Shown here piece after piece: positions 47,233 to 56,224 of a stretch of 64,000 bases of DNA; the first letter of the stretch is position 1; the number at the start of each line of letters is the position of its first letter. Below the pieces are notes generated by a model. That model worked only from the letters and a program-made list of their open reading frames with translations. It had not been told where the DNA came from and did not search any database. The stretch is from contig VTPP01000004.1 in NCBI GenBank assembly GCA_008638225.1, positions 1-64,000 on the forward strand. The letters run 5' to 3'. Source of the stretch: Pelagibacteraceae bacterium (GTDB lineage: Bacteria > Pseudomonadota > Alphaproteobacteria > Pelagibacterales > Pelagibacteraceae). The translations under genes were made by a program, and so were the position numbers.

Positions 47233-47256
47233 TGTTAGCTCCTGTATTATTTATGG

Positions 47257-47715
47257 TTAAACTCTTCGTTTCTTTGGTGGTCTGCATCCATTATGAGCAA
47301 TGGGACTAGTGTCTTTAATTGACAAAATTTTAAATCCTCTTGCCTGTAATGCTCTTAATGCTGTTTCTCTTCCAGAACCTGGACCTTTTACTTCAACATC
47401 AATATTTTTAAGACCAAACTCAGCCGCTTTTATAGCCGCATCATCAGCTGCAACTTGTGCAGCATATGGTGTAGATTTTCTTGAACCTTTAAATCCTTTA
47501 GAGCCAGCTGATGACCAAGAAAGAACATTGCCATCTTTGTCGGTAATTGAAACAATAGTATTGTTAAAAGTAGCATTTACATAAGCTTTACCATTAACAA
47601 CAACCTTCTTTTCTTTCTTTTTTAATCTGAATTTACTTTTCTTTTTAGAATCTTGCTTTTTTGTATCGGCAACTTTTGTATCTTCAGGTTTTTTTTTAAT
47701 ATCTTCAGCGCTCAT
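47257..47715 (-). CDS. rpsK: 30S ribosomal protein S11
   Basis: S11 lies on the platform near the mRNA 3' exit. The core shows [35 protein letters not shown] and [13 protein letters not shown]. About 30 extra N-terminal residues (Lys/Asp/Glu/Ser-rich, [15 protein letters not shown]...) precede the core, making it 152 aa instead of about 129. It lies between rpsM (three bases) and rpoA (24 bases). Confidence 0.96.
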   Translation of the reverse strand: MSAEDIKKKPEDTKVADTKKQDSKKKSKFRLKKKEKKVVVNGKAYVNATFNNTIVSITDKDGNVLSWSSAGSKGFKGSRKSTPYAAQVAADDAAIKAAEFGLKNIDVEVKGPGSGRETALRALQARGFKILSIKDTSPIAHNGCRPPKKRRV

Positions 47716-47718
47716 TAA

Positions 47719-48102
47719 TTATTTTTTCATTACTGTTAATTTTTTACCTGCAATTGCAATAGCTTTGCCTTTTCTAGTTCTTGCATTAGAATGAGTTCTC
47801 TGCCCTCTTACTGGCAATTTTTTTCTATGTCTTGTTCCTCTGTATGTACCTAAATCTCTAAGTCTTTTTATATTTAATGAAATATCTCTTCTCAAATCAC
47901 CTTCCACTTTATAATTCTTGTCTATCAATTCCCTGACTTTAAGAACTTCGTCTTCTGTTAAATTATTAACTCGTTTCGACTTATCAATTTTTAATTCTTC
48001 ACAAATTTTTTCAGCATAATGATCACCAATTCCATAGATATACTGAAGAGCGATATGCACTTGCTTATTTAATGGAAGATTGATCCCTGATATACGAGCC
48101 AT
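47719..48102 (-). CDS. rpsM: 30S ribosomal protein S13
   Basis: S13 makes bridges B1a/B1b between the subunits. It starts [19 protein letters not shown], has [14 protein letters not shown] and the basic tail [26 protein letters not shown] (landmark [12 protein letters not shown]). It is the first gene of the alpha operon behind a good promoter at 48141-48168. rpmJ, which precedes rpsM in E. coli, is not here. Confidence 0.97.
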   Translation of the reverse strand: MARISGINLPLNKQVHIALQYIYGIGDHYAEKICEELKIDKSKRVNNLTEDEVLKVRELIDKNYKVEGDLRRDISLNIKRLRDLGTYRGTRHRKKLPVRGQRTHSNARTRKGKAIAIAGKKLTVMKK

Positions 48103-48140
48103 AGTAAGTGATTGTAATTATTAATTTTAAAAACTGTCGG

Positions 48141-48168
48141 AGTATATGAATCCTTCTTTTAAAGTCAA
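48141..48168 (-). promoter_or_regulatory. Promoter of the alpha operon (rpsM-rpsK-rpoA-rplQ)
   Basis: On the minus strand TTGACT (48168-48163), a 16-base spacer and TATACT (48146-48141) form a good sigma-70 promoter, 38 bases before the rpsM ATG. The -35 box overlaps the adk stop codon (TGA, 48167-48165). It would let the alpha operon, and with it RNA polymerase alpha, be transcribed independently of the upstream ribosomal genes. Confidence 0.65.
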
Positions 48169-48818
48169 CGTTTTAAGTCCTTGATAATGCTAGATATTTG
48201 TTTTGATACGCTTCCAATATCCTGCATAGCATCAACATCTTTAACTATATTGTTCGAAGAATAATAGCCAAGAATAGGTAACGTTGACTCATCATATGTT
48301 TTTAGTCTTTTTGAAACAGTTTCAACATTATCATCTGACCTTTTGTTCAATACTCTGTCAGAACATTTAGAATTTTCACATGGTACAGGTGGATCAAAAA
48401 ATTCATTAAAAGTTTTCTTACATATCGAGCAAGATACTCTTCCCGATATTCTTTTAGTAAGAACTGAATAGTCAACTTTTAGATTCAAAACTAGTGAAAT
48501 AGATTGAGAATATTTTGACAAAAGACTGTCTAAGGTTTTTGCTTGTTCAATATTTCTGGGAAATCCATCAAATATAATTCTATTGGCAATACTTGCATCA
48601 CTAAGTTTTTTTTCTATTAAATTATTAATAATCGTATCAGAAACTAATTTTCCAGCATTCATTAAGCTTTCAATTTCTGAGGCTAATGCAGATTTACTCT
48701 TAAGTTCATCTCTTAATAAATCACCAGTTGATAACTGAAATAAATTGAAATTTTGGATTAAGTACGAAGATTGTGTCCCCTTTCCTGCCCCTGGAGGTCC
48801 AAAAATTACAATATTCAT
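48165..48818 (-). CDS. adk: Adenylate kinase
   Basis: Adk interconverts AMP+ATP and 2 ADP. The P-loop is GPPGAGKGTQSS, then STGDLLRDE, FDGFPRN and the LID domain starting RISGRVSC. The LID has a Cys4-like set (CSIC ... CENSKC) that may bind zinc, with atypical spacing in the second pair. It is 217 aa. It follows secY with a TAATG overlap, the usual secY-adk order. Confidence 0.96.
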   Translation of the reverse strand: MNIVIFGPPGAGKGTQSSYLIQNFNLFQLSTGDLLRDELKSKSALASEIESLMNAGKLVSDTIINNLIEKKLSDASIANRIIFDGFPRNIEQAKTLDSLLSKYSQSISLVLNLKVDYSVLTKRISGRVSCSICKKTFNEFFDPPVPCENSKCSDRVLNKRSDDNVETVSKRLKTYDESTLPILGYYSSNNIVKDVDAMQDIGSVSKQISSIIKDLKR

Positions 48819-50125
48819 TATTTGGAAAATTTAGTTTTTTTTATTAAGGAAGCGTACTGTGCACTCATCATTCTAGTTTGTACTTGCGTAATTGTATCCA
48901 TTGCCACTACTACAACGATTAGCAATGAAGTTCCGCCTAAATAAAATGGAATAGGATATTTAGATATTAAGAATTCTGGTAACAGACAAATTAAAACTAA
49001 ATAAGCAGATCCAATAACAGTTAACTTGGTTAGTAAACCTTGAATAAATTCAGATGTTTTTTCTCCAGGTCTAATTCCGGGAACAAATCCTCCATGTTTT
49101 TTTAAATTATCAGAAGTTTCTACAGGATTAAAAATAATGGATGTGTAAAAAAAAGAAAAAAAGACAATTCCTGATGCATAAAAAAGCATATAGAGTGGCT
49201 TTCCTTGACCCAGCATTGAGGTGACAGAGAGTACCCAGGAATTTGCACTGGTAGAAAAGTTAGATAACGTTACAGGTAATAATAATAAAGCAGATGCAAA
49301 AATTGCTGGGATAACTCCTGCAGTATTAACTTTCAATGGCAGATAAGATGACTCGCCTCCATAGATTTTATTTCCCATCTGACGTTTTGGATATTGAATT
49401 AATATTCTGCGTTGTGCTCTTTCGACAAAAACTATGAAATATATCGCACCCAATAATAATAATAAAATAGACAAAATTGCTATGGTTGAAATGGCTCCCG
49501 TTCTGCCAAGCTCAAATGTTGACGCTAAGGCTCCTGGAATTTCTGCAACAATTCCTGAAAATATAATTAAAGAAATACCATTGCCCACACCCCTCGCTGT
49601 AATTTGTTCTCCAAGCCACATGATTAATATGGTTCCAGTCAGTAAAGTTATCGTAGTAACAAATCTGAAATACCAGCCTGCTTCTAAAACTAAGCCAGGA
49701 GAATTCTCTAAACTGACTGATACACCATAACCCTGAATTAATGCTAATAATACAGTACCGTATCTAGTGTACTGTGTAATTTTACGCCTACCAAATTCAC
49801 CTTGGTTTTTTAAATTTTTAAAATATTCGGTTACTCCAGTTAACAATTGAATAATAATGGATGCAGAAATATATGGCATAATACCTAAGGTTAAAATTGC
49901 CATTCGTTGCACGGCTCCACCAGCAAACAAGTTAAACATACCCAAAAGGCTTCGCTCATTGCCGGTAATTAAATTTTTAAGGGAGTCAGGATCTATTCCT
50001 GGTAATGGTACATAGGTACAAAATCGGTAAATAATTAATATAAATAAAGTATATAAAATTCTTTTTGTTAAATCGCTTGATTGAGATCCTGATCCACTAG
50101 TAGAAATATCTGAAAAATTAGACAT
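48818..50125 (-). CDS. secY: Protein translocase subunit SecY
   Basis: SecY is the membrane channel of the Sec pathway. Ten hydrophobic segments are visible. Landmarks are YRFCTYVPLPGIDP near the N-terminus, the plug region after GMFNLFAGGAVQRMAI, LGIMPYISASIIIQLL, and the ribosome-binding loop with YPKRQMGNKIYGGESSYLPLK. The protein is 435 aa. It is two bases after rplO. Confidence 0.97.
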   Translation of the reverse strand: MSNFSDISTSGSGSQSSDLTKRILYTLFILIIYRFCTYVPLPGIDPDSLKNLITGNERSLLGMFNLFAGGAVQRMAILTLGIMPYISASIIIQLLTGVTEYFKNLKNQGEFGRRKITQYTRYGTVLLALIQGYGVSVSLENSPGLVLEAGWYFRFVTTITLLTGTILIMWLGEQITARGVGNGISLIIFSGIVAEIPGALASTFELGRTGAISTIAILSILLLLLGAIYFIVFVERAQRRILIQYPKRQMGNKIYGGESSYLPLKVNTAGVIPAIFASALLLLPVTLSNFSTSANSWVLSVTSMLGQGKPLYMLFYASGIVFFSFFYTSIIFNPVETSDNLKKHGGFVPGIRPGEKTSEFIQGLLTKLTVIGSAYLVLICLLPEFLISKYPIPFYLGGTSLLIVVVVAMDTITQVQTRMMSAQYASLIKKTKFSK

Positions 50126-50127
50126 TA

Positions 50128-50586
50128 CTATTTAACTATTTCTATTGATCCGCCTAATTTTTCTATCTTACTTTTAGCACTTTGACTAAATGAATGTGCT
50201 AGCAAATTTACCTTGTGCTTAATTTCGCCCGTACCTAGTATTTTTACTTTTACATATTTTGAATTTTTTTTATCTTTAGAAAACAACAAACTACTTAAAT
50301 CTACTTTTTCTACAGTATTAATTTTTTTCTTGTCAATTAAATTTGAAATATCTCTTAAATTAATAACTAAGTTATTCGCTCTATTTTTAATTGCGTTAAA
50401 TCCACGCTTTGGCAGTCTTCTATATAAAGGCATTTGACCACCTTCGAAGCTTTTAACGGCAACACCAGATCTGGCTTTTTGTCCCTTCACACCACGACCA
50501 GCAGTTTTTCCTTTTCCAGAGCCTATACCTCTTCCAACTCTTTTTGATTTTTTAAAAATTTTAATACCTATGCTATTTAATTTCAT
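50128..50586 (-). CDS. rplO: 50S ribosomal protein L15
   Basis: L15 is a late-assembly protein of the large subunit. The glycine- and basic-rich N-terminus has KKSKRVGRGIGSGKGKTAGRG, followed by FEGGQMPLYRRLPKRGF, and the globular part ends with AHSFSQSAKSKIEKLGGSIEI. At 152 aa it has normal length. It starts three bases after the rpsE stop, leaving no room for rpmD. Confidence 0.96.
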   Translation of the reverse strand: MKLNSIGIKIFKKSKRVGRGIGSGKGKTAGRGVKGQKARSGVAVKSFEGGQMPLYRRLPKRGFNAIKNRANNLVINLRDISNLIDKKKINTVEKVDLSSLLFSKDKKNSKYVKVKILGTGEIKHKVNLLAHSFSQSAKSKIEKLGGSIEIVK

Positions 50587-50589
50587 AAA

Positions 50590-51087
50590 TTATCTCCTTG
50601 AAACAATATCTTTAATTTTTTTACCTCTAATTAAAGAAATATCTTTAGGTGTTTGTTGACTAGATAATGCAGCAAAAGAAGCTCTAACAACGTTATAAGG
50701 ATTTGCGGATCCAATAGATTTACCAACTACATCTTGAATGCCTGACATTTCACAAATTGCTCGAACAGCTCCACCAGCTATAATACCAGTTCCAGCTGGA
50801 GCGCTTCTTAAAATTACTTTTCCAGCACCACTTTTTCCTTTAACATCATGATGTAATGTTCTGCCATCACGTAATGGTATTTTAATCAAAGATTTTTTTG
50901 CAGCATCCGATGCTTTCTTTATTGCATCAGGGACTTGTTTTGCTTTTCCTTGTCCAAAACCAACTTGGCCTTTTTGATTGCCTGCAACTACTAAAGCCGC
51001 GAAACCGAACCTTCTTCCACCTTTGACAACTTTTGTAATTCTATTAATAGCAACTAACTTTTCTTTAATCTCAGATACTTTGCTCAT
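50590..51087 (-). CDS. rpsE: 30S ribosomal protein S5
   Basis: S5 takes part in decoding accuracy and mRNA unwinding at the entry channel. It has the loop [19 protein letters not shown] (the spectinomycin-linked loop), [23 protein letters not shown] and [15 protein letters not shown]. The 165 aa are typical, without the longer N-terminal extension seen in many alphaproteobacteria. Confidence 0.97.
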   Translation of the reverse strand: MSKVSEIKEKLVAINRITKVVKGGRRFGFAALVVAGNQKGQVGFGQGKAKQVPDAIKKASDAAKKSLIKIPLRDGRTLHHDVKGKSGAGKVILRSAPAGTGIIAGGAVRAICEMSGIQDVVGKSIGSANPYNVVRASFAALSSQQTPKDISLIRGKKIKDIVSRR

Positions 51088-51090
51088 AAA

Positions 51091-51432
51091 TTAAAATTTT
51101 AATCCCCCACTTCTTGCTGCTTCTGCAAGTGATTTAACTCTGCCATGGTACTTATAGCTTCCTCTATCAAAGTAAACTTCTTTAATTCCTTTAGCTATGC
51201 TTCTTTCGGCAATCAATTTTCCTACAATTTTAGATAATTCTGTTTTATTATTTTTTTCAATGTTTTTTTCTTTAGAAGAGGCACTTGCAATAGTAGTGCG
51301 TTTACTATCATCTATTAACTGAGCATAAATATTCTTGGCAGATCTAAATACGGTTAGTCTAGGCTTGTCTGTGTTTACTCTTTTAAGCTTAGCTCTGTTT
51401 CTTTTTTGTCTAATAGCAGTTTTATTTCTCAT
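51091..51432 (-). CDS. rplR: 50S ribosomal protein L18
   Basis: L18 binds 5S rRNA together with L5. It shows [28 protein letters not shown] and a C-terminal [26 protein letters not shown] (landmark [13 protein letters not shown]). It is 113 aa. Its ATG shares a base with the rplF stop. Confidence 0.96.
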   Translation of the reverse strand: MRNKTAIRQKRNRAKLKRVNTDKPRLTVFRSAKNIYAQLIDDSKRTTIASASSKEKNIEKNNKTELSKIVGKLIAERSIAKGIKEVYFDRGSYKYHGRVKSLAEAARSGGLKF

Positions 51433-51968
51433 TACTTTTTCTTGCCTTCTTTTTTAAGAATAAATTGTCCTTCGCTGGTAATACCTTTTTGCTTGTAAGG
51501 TTCAACAGGTTTTAAGAACTTAATATCCGCAGCAACTTTACCTATTAACTGCTTATCATTTCCATTTAGTGTAATTTTTGTTTGTTTATCAATTTTGACA
51601 GTAATTCCTTCAGGGATATCAAATAAAATGTCATGACTAAAACCTAGTTGAAACTGTATTTGCTTGTCTTTTAGATTGGCTCTAAAACCAACTCCATTTA
51701 AATTCAAAATAATTTCATATCCTTTTGAAATGCCAATAATTGCATTATTAATTAAACTTCTTTGCAAACCCCAAAAAACTTTATTTTGATCTGAGGTATT
51801 TTTTAATGCTACGGTGATTTTATTATTTTCAAATTTAGTTTCTAAAGCCTCTGTATTTAAAGTTAATTCTTTTTTTCCTTTAGGGCCTTCCATAGAAATT
51901 TTATTTCCATTGATGGCCACTTTGACGTCAGCTGGTACAAGAATATGTTTTTTTCCAATTTTTGACAT
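51432..51968 (-). CDS. rplF: 50S ribosomal protein L6
   Basis: L6 lies near the sarcin-ricin loop and the factor-binding site. It starts [17 protein letters not shown], has [12 protein letters not shown] and the duplicated second domain with [11 protein letters not shown]. It is 178 aa. The conserved C-terminal 'EPYKGKGIRYxGE' element appears as [13 protein letters not shown]. Confidence 0.96.
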   Translation of the reverse strand: MSKIGKKHILVPADVKVAINGNKISMEGPKGKKELTLNTEALETKFENNKITVALKNTSDQNKVFWGLQRSLINNAIIGISKGYEIILNLNGVGFRANLKDKQIQFQLGFSHDILFDIPEGITVKIDKQTKITLNGNDKQLIGKVAADIKFLKPVEPYKQKGITSEGQFILKKEGKKK

Positions 51969-51973
51969 AAAGA

Positions 51974-52369
51974 TTAAGAAATATTACAGATTATTTCTCC
52001 TCCGAGTTTTTTATCTCTAGCCTCGTTGTCAGAAAAAATTCCTTTAGATGTTGAGATGATAGAAATACCAAGTCCATTTAAAACTCTTGGTAAACTTTCA
52101 AATCTTGAGTAAATTCTTCTGCCTGGCTTAGAAATTCTTCTAATTTCTCTAATCACTGGAGTACCATGCACGTATTTTAAATTTACTTTCAACTCTTCAA
52201 AATTAGATTCTTTTACTACTTCATAACTTGCAATAAAACCTTCCCTCTCCATCGCGTCTAATACTTGTTTTTTAAAATTTGAAGCTGGAATTAATACAGT
52301 AGGATGTTGCTTCATTTGGGCATTTCTTATTCTAGTAAGCATATCACCAATTGGATCTGATATTGTCAT
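51974..52369 (-). CDS. rpsH: 30S ribosomal protein S8
   Basis: S8 organises the 16S central domain and in E. coli represses the spc operon by binding its mRNA; whether that holds here is unknown. It has MTISDPIGDMLTRIRNAQM, RRISKPGRRIYSR and the C-terminal GISIISTSKGIFSDNEARDKKLGGEIIC (landmark STSKGIFSDNEAR). It is 131 aa. Confidence 0.97.
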   Translation of the reverse strand: MTISDPIGDMLTRIRNAQMKQHPTVLIPASNFKKQVLDAMEREGFIASYEVVKESNFEELKVNLKYVHGTPVIREIRRISKPGRRIYSRFESLPRVLNGLGISIISTSKGIFSDNEARDKKLGGEIICNIS

Positions 52370-52384
52370 AATGTTATTCCTTTC

Positions 52385-52690
52385 CTACCAACTTGATTTT
52401 GTCATGCCTGGAATTTTTCCCATAGAAGCTAATTTTCTAAGTGCAATTCTAGACATTTTTAGTTTACGGTAATAACCATGTGGTCTACCTGTTATTTCGC
52501 ATCGATTTCTAATTCTATTTTTAGATGAATTTTTAGGAAGTTTTGCAAGTTTTAAACTAGCAGCAAATCTTTCATTTAAATTAATTTTTTTATCCATAAC
52601 AATTGCTTTAAGTTTTTTTCTTTTATTAGCAAACTTTTTTGACATACGAACTCTCTTAAGATTTCTATGTATTGCCGATGTTTTAGCCAT
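52385..52690 (-). CDS. rpsN: 30S ribosomal protein S14
   Basis: This is the zinc-free (C-minus) form of S14: 101 aa, [20 protein letters not shown] with no paired CxxC motifs, and a C-terminal [11 protein letters not shown]. It binds in the head of the small subunit next to S3 and S10. A 15-base gap to rpsH is the largest in the spc cluster. Confidence 0.97.
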   Translation of the reverse strand: MAKTSAIHRNLKRVRMSKKFANKRKKLKAIVMDKKINLNERFAASLKLAKLPKNSSKNRIRNRCEITGRPHGYYRKLKMSRIALRKLASMGKIPGMTKSSW

Positions 52691-53244
52691 TAATTAGATC
52701 CTTTCTTATAAAATGGAAAATTAAAACTATCTAGTAAAGCTTTGGAAGCTTCTTTGTTTTTGGTTGATGTCACAACAGTAATATCTAATCCTCTCATTTT
52801 TTCTATCTTATCAAAGTTTACTTCAGGAAAAATAACATGCTCTTTGATACCAAAGCTATAATTAGCCTCTTGATCAAAGCTATCAGGGTTAAGGCCTCTA
52901 AAATCTTTAATTCTTGGAAGTGCAGTATTAATCAATCTATCTAAGAAGTAATACATATTATTTTTTCTCAATGTTACTTTCAAACCAAGTGGAATATCTT
53001 TTCTGGTTTTAAAATTTGCTACAGCTTTTTTAGATTTAGTTACGACTGGTAATTGACCAGTTAAGTTACCAAGGTCAGTTTGAATACTTTTTAAAATTTT
53101 GCTATCACTAGCGTCTAAACCCAGACCCATATTTAAGACAATTTTTTCAAGTTTTGGAACCTGCATAGTATTTTTAATAGACAAAGTTTTGGTTAAACTT
53201 GGCATAATTTCTTCTTGATATATTTTTTTTAATCTTGGTATCAT
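52690..53244 (-). CDS. rplE: 50S ribosomal protein L5
   Basis: L5 binds 5S rRNA and forms the bridge to S13. Landmarks are [47 protein letters not shown] and [13 protein letters not shown]. It is 184 aa. It has one-base TAATG-type overlaps on both sides. Confidence 0.97.
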   Translation of the reverse strand: MIPRLKKIYQEEIMPSLTKTLSIKNTMQVPKLEKIVLNMGLGLDASDSKILKSIQTDLGNLTGQLPVVTKSKKAVANFKTRKDIPLGLKVTLRKNNMYYFLDRLINTALPRIKDFRGLNPDSFDQEANYSFGIKEHVIFPEVNFDKIEKMRGLDITVVTSTKNKEASKALLDSFNFPFYKKGSN

Positions 53245-53648
53245 TATTTACTCTTTTTAACTTTTTTTGTTGGCTTAGTTACTTTTTTTGCATCTTTTTT
53301 TTCAGGATGCTTTTTTTCTTTTTTATTTTCATTTTTAACTTTAGGAGTTTTGACCTTTATTTCTTTTGCTGCTATTTCTTTTTTTCCTTCAGCAGGTTTT
53401 TTGTCTCCTGCCACAAGCTGCAAATTAGATAAGTGTATTGATTTTTCTATACTAATAATTCCGCCCTTATTTTCTTTAGTTGCTTTTTGATGTTTTTTTA
53501 CAATATTTAAGCCCTTCACAATTGCTCTTTTATTTAAAACACCAGATTTTGATGTTAATTGAATAATTTCAATAATTTCTCCAGTTTTACCTCGTTCATC
53601 ACCCGCGAGTACTTTTACTGTATTTCCTTTTTTTAATTGCGCTTTCAT
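53244..53648 (-). CDS. rplX: 50S ribosomal protein L24 with a long lysine-rich tail
   Basis: L24 starts large-subunit assembly. The KOW core is KKGNTVKVLAGDERGKTGEI, then IVKGLNIVKKHQKATKENKGG and IHLSNLQLV. After about residue 78 the usual 'GKPTRVGFK' end is replaced by roughly 55 residues dominated by Lys, Glu, Ala and Pro (ending KKVKKSK), giving 134 aa. The tail is probably disordered and might bind rRNA. Confidence 0.95.
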   Translation of the reverse strand: MKAQLKKGNTVKVLAGDERGKTGEIIEIIQLTSKSGVLNKRAIVKGLNIVKKHQKATKENKGGIISIEKSIHLSNLQLVAGDKKPAEGKKEIAAKEIKVKTPKVKNENKKEKKHPEKKDAKKVTKPTKKVKKSK

Positions 53649-54016
53649 TACAAAACCTCTGGAGCTAGAGAAATAATCTTCATATGATTTTTTGCTCTTA
53701 GTTCTCTTGTTACTGGTCCAAAAATACGAGTGCCTATTGGCTCATTATTAGCAGCAATTAATACTGCTGCGTTTGTATCAAATTTTATAGAAGATCCGTC
53801 TATTCTGTAAATTTGTTTTCTAGTTCTAACAACTACAGCTTTGTGCACATCTCCTTTTTTAACTTTTCCTTTTGGCATTGCATCTTTAATACTGACCACG
53901 ATAATATCTCCTATAGAAGCGTACCTTCTCTTAGAACCACCCAAAACCTTGATGCACTCAATACGCTTTGCACCTGTATTGTCAGCCACTTCCATTTCTG
54001 TATGTACTTGTATCAT
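53648..54016 (-). CDS. rplN: 50S ribosomal protein L14
   Basis: L14 forms bridges B5 and B8. It has [50 protein letters not shown] and [11 protein letters not shown], all conserved. It is 122 aa, with no extensions. It has one-base overlaps with rpsQ and rplX. Confidence 0.97.
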   Translation of the reverse strand: MIQVHTEMEVADNTGAKRIECIKVLGGSKRRYASIGDIIVVSIKDAMPKGKVKKGDVHKAVVVRTRKQIYRIDGSSIKFDTNAAVLIAANNEPIGTRIFGPVTRELRAKNHMKIISLAPEVL

Positions 54017-54249
54017 TATTTAGTTCCTACCACTTTCCATCTTTTTAATTTTGATATTGGAGCAGATTCTATGATTTTGACATTATCACCGACTGCGTAT
54101 GTACCTTCTTCGTAATGAGCATGATATTTTTTTGTTTTTTTTACCACTTTTAAAAGAACCGGATGTCTAAATTTTCTCTCCACATTCACTACTAATGTTT
54201 TAAGATTTTTAGTACTAACAACTTTTCCTTGCAAAACTCTTTTTGTCAT
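54016..54249 (-). CDS. rpsQ: 30S ribosomal protein S17
   Basis: S17 is a primary binder of the 16S 5' domain. It shows [22 protein letters not shown], the conserved [13 protein letters not shown] loop and [19 protein letters not shown]. It is 77 aa, near the usual 80. Confidence 0.96.
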   Translation of the reverse strand: MTKRVLQGKVVSTKNLKTLVVNVERKFRHPVLLKVVKKTKKYHAHYEEGTYAVGDNVKIIESAPISKLKRWKVVGTK

Positions 54250-54440
54250 TATGCTTTCTTCTTCTGATTAATAAAGGTTAAAATTTTAGCAATAGTTCTT
54301 CGCACCACAGTAATTCTAGCGCTATTAGTAATTTGTGAATTCATTTTTTGTATTCTTAAATTAAATTGTTCTTTTTTATAGTTAGCTAATTCTTTTTCTA
54401 ACTGTGTTACAGATAAATTTTTTATATCTTTTGTTTTCAT
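54249..54440 (-). CDS. rpmC: 50S ribosomal protein L29
   Basis: L29 sits beside L23 at the exit tunnel. The 63-aa two-helix protein has [21 protein letters not shown] and [19 protein letters not shown], with the family's 'FNLRxQ' element. It overlaps rpsQ by one base. Confidence 0.94.
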   Translation of the reverse strand: MKTKDIKNLSVTQLEKELANYKKEQFNLRIQKMNSQITNSARITVVRRTIAKILTFINQKKKA

Positions 54441-54441
54441 A

Positions 54442-54858
54442 TTAAATATTAATATTTCTTTTAATTACTTTTGTTTTAATCGGTAGTTTAGAAGCTGCTC
54501 TATCAAAAGCTTCTTTTGCAACCGTGTCTGAAACACCATCAATTTCAAACAAAATTCTGCCCGGCTTTACTCTACAGATATAATACTCAACGTTTCCTTT
54601 TCCTTTTCCCATCCTTACTTCAATTGGCTTTTTAGAAACAGGAATGTTTGGAAAAATTCTTAGCCATACACGACCCGCTCTTTTCATATGTCTAGTTAAA
54701 GCAATTCTTGCAGCTTCTATTTGTCTAGATGTAACTCTTTCTGGCTCTAATGCCTGAAGGCCATGAGATCCGAAGTTAATGGTTGCTCCACGTTCGGCAT
54801 GCCCATTAATTCTACCTTTATGTGCTTTTCTAAATTTAGTTCTAGCTGGTTGTAACAT
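54442..54858 (-). CDS. rplP: 50S ribosomal protein L16
   Basis: L16 helps position A-site tRNA. It begins [21 protein letters not shown], contains [37 protein letters not shown] and [12 protein letters not shown]. It is 138 aa, with full conservation of the tRNA-contact segments. Confidence 0.97.
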   Translation of the reverse strand: MLQPARTKFRKAHKGRINGHAERGATINFGSHGLQALEPERVTSRQIEAARIALTRHMKRAGRVWLRIFPNIPVSKKPIEVRMGKGKGNVEYYICRVKPGRILFEIDGVSDTVAKEAFDRAASKLPIKTKVIKRNINI

Positions 54859-55535
54859 TATTTTTTCTCTTCCTCTTTTTCACTATCAATTTTTTTTTGT
54901 AAGTCTTTTTGGAATAACACACCTTTATAGATGTAAACTTTAATTCCAATAATTCCGTAGGTAGTCATTGCTTCACACTCGGCGTAATCCACTTCCGCTC
55001 TCAAAGTGTGTAAAGGAACGCTTCCTTCTCTCAGCCACTCAGTTCTCGCAATTTCATTTCCAGCTAATCTACCGCTAATCATAACTTTAATTCCCTTAGC
55101 ACCAATTCTCATGGTTGATTGCATGGCTCTTTTCATTGCTTTTCTATAAGCAATCCTTTTTTCAATTTGCTGAGCTATGTTTTCAGCTACTAAATAAGCA
55201 TCTAATTCTGGTTTTCTAATTTCTTTTATGTTTACAGAAACTTCATCTGTTGCAATTTTGGCAATATTAGTTTTGATTTTTTCAATATCAGAACCTTTTT
55301 TTCCTATTACAAACCCTGGTCTTGAAGTAAAAATTGTTACGTTGCATTTTTTTGTTGGTCTTTCGATTAGAATTTTTGAAATACCTGAATTTTTAATAGT
55401 ATCATTGATATACTTTCTAATTTTAAAGTCTTGAATTAGATAGGTTCCATAATTCTCTTTTTTAGCAAACCAAACAGAATCCCACGTTCTGTTAATTTTT
55501 AATCTAATTCCAATTGGATTGATCTTTTGACCCAT
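54858..55535 (-). CDS. rpsC: 30S ribosomal protein S3
   Basis: S3 lines the mRNA entry channel. It starts [20 protein letters not shown], has the KH motif [12 protein letters not shown], and the C-terminal domain with [21 protein letters not shown] short acidic/lysine tail (DSEKEEEKK) ends the 225-aa protein. Confidence 0.97.
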   Translation of the reverse strand: MGQKINPIGIRLKINRTWDSVWFAKKENYGTYLIQDFKIRKYINDTIKNSGISKILIERPTKKCNVTIFTSRPGFVIGKKGSDIEKIKTNIAKIATDEVSVNIKEIRKPELDAYLVAENIAQQIEKRIAYRKAMKRAMQSTMRIGAKGIKVMISGRLAGNEIARTEWLREGSVPLHTLRAEVDYAECEAMTTYGIIGIKVYIYKGVLFQKDLQKKIDSEKEEEKK

Positions 55536-55538
55536 TTC

Positions 55539-55922
55539 TTAAGCTCCCTGCACTGCTGATGTTTCTTTTTGTTCAGAAACAATAATTGTTAAATTACTAT
55601 AGTGTTTTTTAATACTAGCCGCTCTTCCTTTGGCTCTAGGTCTAAACCTTTTTAAAGTAATTCCTTTACCAACATAAGCCTCTTTGACAAATAACGAGTC
55701 TATATCCAATTGATTATTATTTTCAGCATTGGCAACGGCTGACTTTATTGTCTTAATAATTTCTTTTGAAACTCTTTTGTTGTTAAACTGCAAATCTCTT
55801 AAAACTAAATCTACTTTTTTTCCTCGAATAGATTGTAAAATTTCATTAATCTTTCGAGTTCCCGAACGCAAATTATTGTAAACTGCTTTTACTGTTGATA
55901 AATCTTTTTTAGTTTTTGCCAT
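55539..55922 (-). CDS. rplV: 50S ribosomal protein L22
   Basis: L22's long beta-hairpin lines the exit tunnel: here KEAYVGKGITLKRFRPRAKGR, with the tip residues GKGITLKRFRPRAKGRA conserved. The N-terminal part has NNLRSGTRKINEILQSIRGK. It is 127 aa. It is three bases before rpsC and two after rpsS. Confidence 0.97.
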   Translation of the reverse strand: MAKTKKDLSTVKAVYNNLRSGTRKINEILQSIRGKKVDLVLRDLQFNNKRVSKEIIKTIKSAVANAENNNQLDIDSLFVKEAYVGKGITLKRFRPRAKGRAASIKKHYSNLTIIVSEQKETSAVQGA

Positions 55923-55924
55923 AA

Positions 55925-56221
55925 TTATTTCTTATCTTCTTTCTTTGGTTCAGCTTTTTTTTCAGCTGGCGTATGACCTAAAAATTGTCTGGTTGGTGCA
56001 AATTCACCTAATTTGTGTCCTATCATTTCTTCAGAAACTGTAATTGGTATGAACTTTTTTCCATTATGTATTTCAAATTTCTGTCCAATAAACTCAGGTA
56101 TAATAGTTGAATTTCTTGACCATGTTTTAATTGGTCTTTTTGAGTCCGACTCTTTTTGTTTTTCTACTTTTTTAATTAAACTAGGATGAACAAAAGGACC
56201 TTTCCAAATAGAACGAGCCAT
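55925..56221 (-). CDS. rpsS: 30S ribosomal protein S19
   Basis: S19 lies in the head and pairs with S13. It has [35 protein letters not shown] and [16 protein letters not shown]. The C-terminus carries a short Lys/Glu extension ([14 protein letters not shown]). It is 98 aa. Confidence 0.97.
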   Translation of the reverse strand: MARSIWKGPFVHPSLIKKVEKQKESDSKRPIKTWSRNSTIIPEFIGQKFEIHNGKKFIPITVSEEMIGHKLGEFAPTRQFLGHTPAEKKAEPKKEDKK

Positions 56222-56224
56222 AAA

